Below, one piece after another: positions 5,891 through 10,840 of a DNA stretch of 10,840 nucleotides. A program made the position numbers and the translations under genes. The first letter of the stretch is position 1. Each line of letters starts with the position of its first letter. The notes beneath the pieces were generated by a model. That model worked only from the letters and a program-made list of their open reading frames with translations. It had not been told where the DNA came from and did no database searches. Source of the DNA: JAQVSH01 sp964451605 (GTDB lineage Bacteria; Bacteroidota; Bacteroidia; Bacteroidales; UBA4181); contig CAYVJA010000068.1 in NCBI GenBank assembly GCA_964451605.1, forward strand, positions 1 through 10,840, given 5' to 3'.

Positions 5891-7693
5891 ATGAAGGTAG
5901 AGCGTATTTTTGATCTCTTGCAGGGATATAAGACTCGTTATCGGATGAACGATGCTTTGGTATCGAAGCAAAACGGTAAATGGGTCAAAATCAGCAGTAG
6001 AGAATATGTCGAACGCGCCGAGGAGGCTGCTTGCGGTTTGTTGGCGCTTGGTTACCAAAAGGGCGACCGGATTGCGCTTATCAGCAATAACAGGCCGGAA
6101 TGGAATATTCTCGATATGGCCATGGCGCAGATTGGTGTGGTGAGTGTGCCTATTCATTCGTCTTTCGGGTGTGCACAGCATCTTATTGTGTTAAAGCATT
6201 GTGAGCCCCGATCGCTCTTTGTCTCCGATAAGATTCTTCTGCAGTTGTTGAAGCCGAAGCTTCGGACAGTTTCCTCTATCGAACATCTGTACACCTTTGC
6301 AGAGGATGAACCGGACAGCTTTTCGGAGATTCTTCGGATTGGGCGTGAACAGAAAGAGCAGTTATTGCCTAAACTGGAGGAAATCAAAGCCTCCATAGAG
6401 CCCGACGACCTTTTGACGCTTGTCTATACACTGGGTACAACCGGCGAACCTAAGGGTGTGATGTTGTCGCACCGGAATCTGGTAAGCAACTTTTTGGGTA
6501 CGGCTGCCCGGAACCCTTTGGGATATGGGAAAAGAGCCCTCAGTTTTCTTCCGTTGAGTCATGTCTACGAGCGGATGATGAACTATCACTATCAATATTT
6601 GGGCATTGGAATCTATTATGCCGAGAATGTGGGTTCAATCCTCAAGAATATGAAGGAGGTAAAGCCTCATATCTTTAATACGGTTCCCCGTTTTATTGAA
6701 CGTTTCTTCGATGAATTGCTGGGTCGCGGAAAAGATTTGCGTTTACGCAATAAACTGGTCTTTTACTGGGCGGTAAATCGGGTGGGGATGCGCTATGATC
6801 CCGGAAATAAGCGGAGATGGCATATTCCTTTCCGCTTTTCGCTCTGGATGGCTCGTAAATTTGTCTTTAAAAAGTGGCGTGAGGCTTTCGGCGGCAGGTT
6901 GCGTTATATCGTATCGGGTGGTTCTCCCTTGCAGGAGCGGCTTACACGCGTGTATGGTGCTGCCGGGATTACCATTTGCGAAGGGTATGGTCTCACTGAA
7001 ACTTCGCCGGTAATAGCGGTGTCGAATCCGGTGCGGCACGAAATCCGGCCCGGAACCGTGGGTGTACCACTTGATGATATGGAGATCCGGTTTGCCGACG
7101 ATGGCGAACTGCTGTGCCGTGGTCCTAACGTGATGTTGGGATACTACCGTGATCCGGTCAGGACTGCCAGAGTCATCGACAAGGAGGGTTGGTTTCATAC
7201 CGGCGATGTAGGGAGGCTGATTGATGGAAGATATCTGGAGATTCTCGATAGGAAGCGGGATATTTTTACGCTCGATAGCGGCGACAGAATTATGCCCCAA
7301 GTGATAGAGAGAAAACTTCGGGAGTCGCTTTTTATCGATCAGGTAATGATTGTGGGTTGTGATAAACCCTTTGTAAGTGCCATTATTTCGCCCAATCTTA
7401 CTTTTTTGCAGAAGTGGGCTCTTCACCATAAGATGGAGTTCTCGGGTAACGCCGATCTCATCCGAAATCCGCTCGTGAATGACAGGTATGCTTCCGAGCT
7501 TGACAGTTATAACGAGCTGTTTGAACCTGCCTGGCAGATTCATCGGTTCTGCCTAATCGACGACGAATGGACTCCGCAAACCGGCGAACTTTCGCCTGCA
7601 TTTAAGTTGCGCCGTCGGTTTATTGTCGAAAAGTACAAAAAAGAGATTTCGGAGTTTTATGATGAGGAGAGGATCCCCTCGGCCGATAATTGA
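5891..7693 (+). CDS. Long-chain acyl-CoA synthetase (AMP-forming), paralogue 1, with altered P-loop
   Basis: 600 residues of the ANL/AMP-binding superfamily, long-chain fatty-acid CoA ligase branch (FadD15/FAA type). It should activate fatty acids with ATP and CoA through an acyl-adenylate. Motifs are NNRPEWN (66-72), the P-loop YTLGTTGEPKG (179-189), FLPLSHVYE (219-227), VSGGSPL (341-347), YGLTETSP (366-373), GWFHTGDVG (433-441), DRKRDIF (453-459) and a C-terminal LSPAFKLRRR (567-576) with K572 as the likely catalytic-type lysine. Two oddities stand out. The P-loop serine of YTSGTTG is Leu181 (codon CTG at 6431-6433), and the motif that reads LSNGKYVAPQ in the downstream paralogue is LDSGDRIMPQ (461-470), without the lysine. 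It may be a specialised or less active copy. The frame is intact and full length. It is followed after 16 bp by its paralogue. Confidence 0.92.
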   Translation: MKVERIFDLLQGYKTRYRMNDALVSKQNGKWVKISSREYVERAEEAACGLLALGYQKGDRIALISNNRPEWNILDMAMAQIGVVSVPIHSSFGCAQHLIVLKHCEPRSLFVSDKILLQLLKPKLRTVSSIEHLYTFAEDEPDSFSEILRIGREQKEQLLPKLEEIKASIEPDDLLTLVYTLGTTGEPKGVMLSHRNLVSNFLGTAARNPLGYGKRALSFLPLSHVYERMMNYHYQYLGIGIYYAENVGSILKNMKEVKPHIFNTVPRFIERFFDELLGRGKDLRLRNKLVFYWAVNRVGMRYDPGNKRRWHIPFRFSLWMARKFVFKKWREAFGGRLRYIVSGGSPLQERLTRVYGAAGITICEGYGLTETSPVIAVSNPVRHEIRPGTVGVPLDDMEIRFADDGELLCRGPNVMLGYYRDPVRTARVIDKEGWFHTGDVGRLIDGRYLEILDRKRDIFTLDSGDRIMPQVIERKLRESLFIDQVMIVGCDKPFVSAIISPNLTFLQKWALHHKMEFSGNADLIRNPLVNDRYASELDSYNELFEPAWQIHRFCLIDDEWTPQTGELSPAFKLRRRFIVEKYKKEISEFYDEERIPSADN

Positions 7694-7697
7694 AAAT

Positions 7698-7704
7698 GAG
7701 GAGG
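7698..7704 (+). promoter_or_regulatory. Strong ribosome binding site of acyl-CoA synthetase 2
   Basis: GAGGAGG lies 5 nt before the ATG at 7710, in the 16-bp gap after the first synthetase's stop. It is the strongest Shine-Dalgarno site in this pair and decides the start at 7710 over the longer open frame that begins at 7623 inside the upstream gene. Confidence 0.75.
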
Positions 7705-7709
7705 TTTTT

Positions 7710-9494
7710 ATGGAGGTGACACGTGTTTTCGATCTGTTGGATCTATATCGTGAGCGTGAAAAAATGACTCATGCTCTTGCCGGAAAGCAGAGTGGCGAAT
7801 GGAAGGTGTATAGCAGTAAAGAGTATGTCGCCATTTCGGAGGCATTGGCGCTTGGGCTGCTGACATTGGGTGTACAACCGTCCGATCGGGTGATTACAGT
7901 AACCAATAATCGGCCCGAGTGGAATTTTACCTCTATGGCCGTGGCACAAATCGGAGCAGTCCATGTGCCGGTTAATGCTACGCAAAGTCCCGACGAGCTT
8001 CTCTACATATTCCGTCACGCCGCTCCCCGGGTGCTGTTTGTGTCTGATTCCACCACCTGGCGCCGCTTGAAACCGCTGGCCGATCAGGCCTCGATAGAGC
8101 ATGTTTATACCTACTCGAAAGTTGAGGGGGCCCCTTCTTGGGAGGAACTCACGGAGAGAGGCCTGGGCCGAAAGGAACAGTTGCTCCCCGAACTACACCG
8201 GTTGAAGGCAGCCGTACAGCCTGATTATCTTTATGCTATCATCTATACATCGGGAACCACCGGAATTCCTAAGGGGGCAATGCTTTCGCACCGCAATATT
8301 TTGTCGAATGTTTACGCTACACTTCCCAAACATTTCCACGCATACGGGCATCGGGTCATCAGTTTTCTTCCGTTAAGCCACGTTTTTGAACATATGCTGA
8401 ACCTCCATTTTCAGCTGAAAGGTCTCAGCATCTATTATGCCGAAAGCCTGACTACCCTCATTGATGATATGAAGGCCGTCAATCCCCATATGTTTGCCAC
8501 CGTTCCCCGGGTACTTGAGAAGGTCTATACAATGGCCATAACCAAAGGCAAGAGCCTAAAGGGAATAAAAAGAGCACTCTTTTTCTATTGTGTTAACCAG
8601 GCCCTCTCGTTCGACATGAAACGGTTTCGGTTTGATCCGTTTTATAAGCTGAATATTCTGTTTTGCAGGAAGTTGGTTCTGTCTAAAATCATGGCCAGTT
8701 TTGGTAACTCCTTCGATTTTGTGGTTTCGGGCGGGGCACCGCTCCAGCCCCGTCTGGCCCGGCTTTTCTGGGCATCGGGAATTCCTTTGGCCGAGGGTTA
8801 CGGTTTAACTGAAACCTCTCCCGTTATTGCTGTAACCGATATTCCCCGGGGAATGGCCAAGCCGGGAACTGTCGGACCGGTTCTGGAGAATGTAACGGTA
8901 AAAATTGCCGACGATGGAGAGATTCTTTGTAAGGGGCCAAACGTGATGATGGGCTACTACAAAGACCCTGAACGGACTGCCGAAGTGATTGATGAGGAGG
9001 GCTGGTTTCATACGGGCGACATAGGGTTGATAGACGACGAAGGGTTTTTGCGAATTACCGATCGGAAAAAGGAGATCTTTAAATTGTCGAACGGCAAGTA
9101 TGTGGCACCCCAGGCTATCGAAAACCGCCTGAAGGAGAGTATGTTTATAGATCAGGTAATGGTAGTGGGGAGCAACGAAAAATTTGCCGGAGCTTTAATT
9201 TCACCCTCTTTCCCTTACTTGCAGAAGTGGGCGGCCGCGCAACATATCTCTTTTGCTTCGCTCAGTGATCTGGTTGCCGATCAGAGGGTGATTGCCCGCC
9301 TCCAGAAGGAGGTCGATTATGTGAATCGCTCATTGAGTTCCACCGAGCGAATTGGCCGGATCAGGCTGGTTCCCGATGAGTGGACCACCCAATCGGGCGA
9401 ACTCTCATCCACCTTGAAATTGAAGAGAAGGGTGATCGAAGAAAAGTATGAAGCCCTGATAGCCGATATCTACGCCAGTGCCTCGGTGGAATAA
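7710..9494 (+). CDS. Long-chain acyl-CoA synthetase (AMP-forming), paralogue 2
   Basis: 594 residues, colinear with the preceding gene and about half identical to it by eye. All ANL motifs are canonical: NNRPEWN (66-72), P-loop YTSGTTGIPKG (179-189) with Ser181, FLPLSHVFE (219-227), VSGGAPL (339-345), YGLTETSP (364-371), GWFHTGDIG (431-439), DRKKEIFKLSNGKYVAPQ (451-468), and the C-terminal LSSTLKLKRR (565-574) with a lysine at 570. This is the normal long-chain fatty-acid CoA ligase type (FAA/FadD15-like), probably cytoplasmic or peripheral at the inner membrane. No transmembrane segment or signal peptide is evident. The start at 7710 is set by the RBS and by alignment to its paralogue (MEVTRVFDLL against MKVERIFDLL). 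The two genes are almost certainly co-transcribed and arose by tandem duplication. Chain-length preference cannot be read from the sequence. Confidence 0.95.
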   Translation: MEVTRVFDLLDLYREREKMTHALAGKQSGEWKVYSSKEYVAISEALALGLLTLGVQPSDRVITVTNNRPEWNFTSMAVAQIGAVHVPVNATQSPDELLYIFRHAAPRVLFVSDSTTWRRLKPLADQASIEHVYTYSKVEGAPSWEELTERGLGRKEQLLPELHRLKAAVQPDYLYAIIYTSGTTGIPKGAMLSHRNILSNVYATLPKHFHAYGHRVISFLPLSHVFEHMLNLHFQLKGLSIYYAESLTTLIDDMKAVNPHMFATVPRVLEKVYTMAITKGKSLKGIKRALFFYCVNQALSFDMKRFRFDPFYKLNILFCRKLVLSKIMASFGNSFDFVVSGGAPLQPRLARLFWASGIPLAEGYGLTETSPVIAVTDIPRGMAKPGTVGPVLENVTVKIADDGEILCKGPNVMMGYYKDPERTAEVIDEEGWFHTGDIGLIDDEGFLRITDRKKEIFKLSNGKYVAPQAIENRLKESMFIDQVMVVGSNEKFAGALISPSFPYLQKWAAAQHISFASLSDLVADQRVIARLQKEVDYVNRSLSSTERIGRIRLVPDEWTTQSGELSSTLKLKRRVIEEKYEALIADIYASASVE

Positions 9495-9526
9495 CCCGGC
9501 GCACTTGACGCATACTATGCAGAGAG

Positions 9527-10478
9527 TTACCTGCTGACAATAGGGCCGATATACTCCCTGGCCATTACCAGATGGTCGAACCAAATGGCAGAAGAGGGAG
9601 CCTGCGGTTTGTCGTGATAAAACTCGAACCACACCCAGTTGATATTCAGTGCTGCATCCTCTCTCCAGCGGAACCCCTCAAAAGGTTCGCCCGAAGGGTC
9701 GTTGTACCAGGAGTCGGCAATCCATCGCCCCTTGGGAAACCCAGGCCCCCAGTGGCCCACCTCAACACCGTTATGCCACACTTTCAGCTCGCCGTTAAAG
9801 GCCGTAACCGGGTTGTTCAGCTTAATCATTACCTCCACGCAGATCCATTGATCAAACGCAACCGGCTTAGCCGTGGGCCCCTGGTTAATCATATCATTGC
9901 CATAACAGAGTTTACCTGCCCCGTTGCGCATTCCTCCCCAGTAGAGGTACGTATCCATAATCGGAGGATTTACGCGCTGGTGAACCGGTTCGTACGATAT
10001 GCTGAGTCGTTTGTCTCCTAAACCGCAGATACCGGCACGGGGATCGGGCCAGGTGGTGGCAGGATTGTGCCCGCCAAACCATACCCCCTCGTGATGAAAA
10101 TATCCGCCCGAGGTGGCCGGATACTTTACATAGTAGCGAACATACACCACACTGTCGAAACCGGGCGAGAAGCGCTTAAAGAGGTGTCCTCCTTCGTTTT
10201 TGCCCATGATACTGGTCATCTTCAGAGAGTGCCCCCCTTTGCTCCCGGGAGGCAAATCGGTATCTTGCATCATCCCCTCTGTATTGATCTTATCCTGGTA
10301 TCGGCTCAGGATCTGTTCCATGCTGTCGTCAAATTTTTCCACATACAATACAGCCGGATCCGATTCAATGCCCTCGTCGTGCGGGTAGCGGGCGCNNNNN
10401 NNNNNNNNNNNNNNNNNNNNNNNNAAGAGATATAAAAACAGCAAACAGGCAGAGGGTGGCCAAACAACGTGTTTTCAT
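9527..10478 (-). CDS. Secreted jelly-roll / polysaccharide-lyase-like protein, interrupted by an assembly gap
   Basis: The start is taken at 10478, where MKTRCLATLCLFAVFISL gives a clear signal peptide before the N gap (10396-10424). After the gap, about 290 residues continue (ARYPHDEGIESDPAV to EYIGPIVSR). The mature part has features of a concanavalin-like beta-sandwich: VYVRYYVKYP, WICVEVMIKLNNP, NGELKVWHNGVEVG and IWFDHLVMAREYIGP. The pattern Trp-x(3)-Glu-x(2)-Ile-x-Leu-Asn followed by Asn-Gly-x-Leu-x-Val-Trp resembles polysaccharide lyase (PL14-like) and laminin-G-type folds. I do not recognise a precise family, and no catalytic residues can be named. A carbohydrate-binding or -cleaving role in the periplasm or outside the cell is inference. 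With 29 Ns taken literally, the two parts are in different frames. The gene converges on the acyl-CoA synthetases, with 32 bp between the stops and no clear terminator. Confidence 0.68.
10396..10424. other. Assembly gap (29 Ns)
   Basis: A run of 29 undetermined bases lies inside the secreted protein gene, just after the signal-peptide codons. The upstream part ends on a whole codon at 10425, and the downstream frame uses 10396-10394 as a codon. An intact gene therefore needs a gap of 3n+1 bases, whereas 29 is 3n+2. The N count is thus probably not the true length. Confidence 0.95.
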
Positions 10479-10526
10479 GGTATCAGTTCTGGGTTACGGG
10501 ATAGTTGACGAGATGGGAACGCTCAG

Positions 10527-10534
10527 TAAATATA
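10527..10534 (-). promoter_or_regulatory. Weak candidate -7 element for the secreted protein gene
   Basis: The minus strand reads TATATTTA, seven of eight positions of TAnnTTTG, 48 bp before the ATG at 10478. No -33 box is clear. It is offered as the best candidate in the 128-bp divergent region only. Confidence 0.25.
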
Positions 10535-10577
10535 GGGTAAAAGAGGATATCGGGTAGGAATCGAACGCAGAATTGCT

Positions 10578-10585
10578 TATATTTG
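10578..10585 (+). promoter_or_regulatory. Bacteroidetes-type -7 element for the PAS-domain gene
   Basis: TATATTTG is a perfect TAnnTTTG match, 21 bp before the ATG at 10607. The octamer is the same as that upstream of the acyl-CoA synthetases. No clear TTTG -33 box is at the usual spacing. Confidence 0.5.
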
Positions 10586-10606
10586 GTTAACCGAGTGCAT
10601 AATATT

Positions 10607-10840
10607 ATGGAACACAGTACTCTCCCGCCTGTTCACTCCTCTTCCGGCCATCTTGTCGGGGGTGATTCCACCGGTTTGCCATCCGAACAGTTGCTGAGGG
10701 CTTTCGATCAGAACCCTTTGGCCATGGTGGTTACCAATCTGAAGGGCGAAATCTGCTATGCCAACCAGGCTATGTTGCAGATGAGCGGCTATACCCTGCC
10801 AGATATTTTGGGTAAGAGTACCCGGATTTTTCAGTCGGGC
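10607..10840 (+). CDS. PAS-domain sensory protein, N-terminal part (partial)
   Basis: The frame is open from the ATG at 10607 to the right edge, giving 78 residues. After about 30 polar residues (MEHSTLPPVHSSSGHLVGGD) comes the start of a PAS domain: LLRAFDQNPLAMVVTNLKGE, then ICYANQAMLQMSGYTLPDIL and GKSTRIFQSG. This fits the PAS pattern of a hydrophobic strand, D/NxxGxIxYxN, then F/MxxxxGYxxxExxGKxxRxxxSG. No signal peptide or transmembrane segment precedes it, so a cytoplasmic sensor is likely. The output domain (histidine kinase, GGDEF or other) lies outside the window. It is transcribed away from the secreted protein gene, with a promoter element just upstream. Confidence 0.85.
   Translation, partial: MEHSTLPPVHSSSGHLVGGDSTGLPSEQLLRAFDQNPLAMVVTNLKGEICYANQAMLQMSGYTLPDILGKSTRIFQSG

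Noticed and set aside
6743..7543. Open frame of 266 codons on the minus strand opposite acyl-CoA synthetase 1
   Set aside because: It is fully antisense to a gene with all ANL motifs, and no domain or start signal was seen.
9495..9526. Terminator between the convergent synthetase and secreted protein genes
   Set aside because: Only a short palindrome (GCATACTATGC, 9510-9520) is present, with no GC-rich stem or T run.
9572..10021. Open frame of 149 codons on the plus strand opposite the secreted protein
   Set aside because: The minus frame has a signal peptide and beta-sandwich-like strands; the plus frame shows nothing recognisable.

Overview
The window looks like an ordinary chromosomal segment of a Bacteroidota bacterium, most likely order Bacteroidales. 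The reasons are the Bacteroidetes-type promoter element TAnnTTTG ahead of several genes, mostly weak Shine-Dalgarno sites, and protein variants typical of the phylum: the short RsmI-like methylase, the PanB sequence type and an S4-less RluA-family synthase. The family within the order cannot be fixed from the sequence alone. No plasmid, phage, IS, CRISPR, rRNA or tRNA signature was seen.

Layout. Bases 1-265 hold the 3' end of rny (RNase Y, + strand), followed by a rho-independent terminator. Bases 276-3920 carry a leftward run of five genes. In transcription order these are a MurU-like sugar-1-phosphate nucleotidyltransferase, panB (pantothenate synthesis), an RluA-family pseudouridine synthase, a small signal-peptide-bearing probable outer-membrane protein, and a short RsmI-like tetrapyrrole-methylase-fold methyltransferase. 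Gaps are 46 bp or less, and panB touches the synthase gene. A divergent promoter region (about 3921-4036) separates this run from a rightward pair, an mgtC/sapB-family membrane protein and a XerD-type tyrosine recombinase.

After xerD comes a 238-bp gene-free stretch (5653-5890). It contains an unusual octamer-periodic inverted repeat and then a perfect TAnnTTTG promoter element. Next is a tandem pair of about 600-residue long-chain acyl-CoA synthetase paralogues (5891-7693 and 7710-9494), which are colinear but diverged. The upstream copy has lost the serine of the ATP-binding P-loop. Convergent to them is a secreted jelly-roll/polysaccharide-lyase-like protein (9527-10478), interrupted by a 29-N assembly gap just after its signal peptide. 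The window ends inside a PAS-domain sensory protein starting at 10607 (+).

How they fit together. Most of this is housekeeping: RNA decay and modification, coenzyme A precursor synthesis, cell-wall sugar activation, chromosome dimer resolution and fatty-acid activation. PanB supplies a CoA precursor and the acyl-CoA synthetases consume CoA, but they lie in different transcription units and no coordinated system is implied. I found no convincing new multi-gene system. The items most worth a second look are the octamer repeat at 5653-5772, the P-loop substitution in the first acyl-CoA synthetase, the rny terminator nested inside the neighbouring coding sequence, and the frame conflict across the assembly gap.
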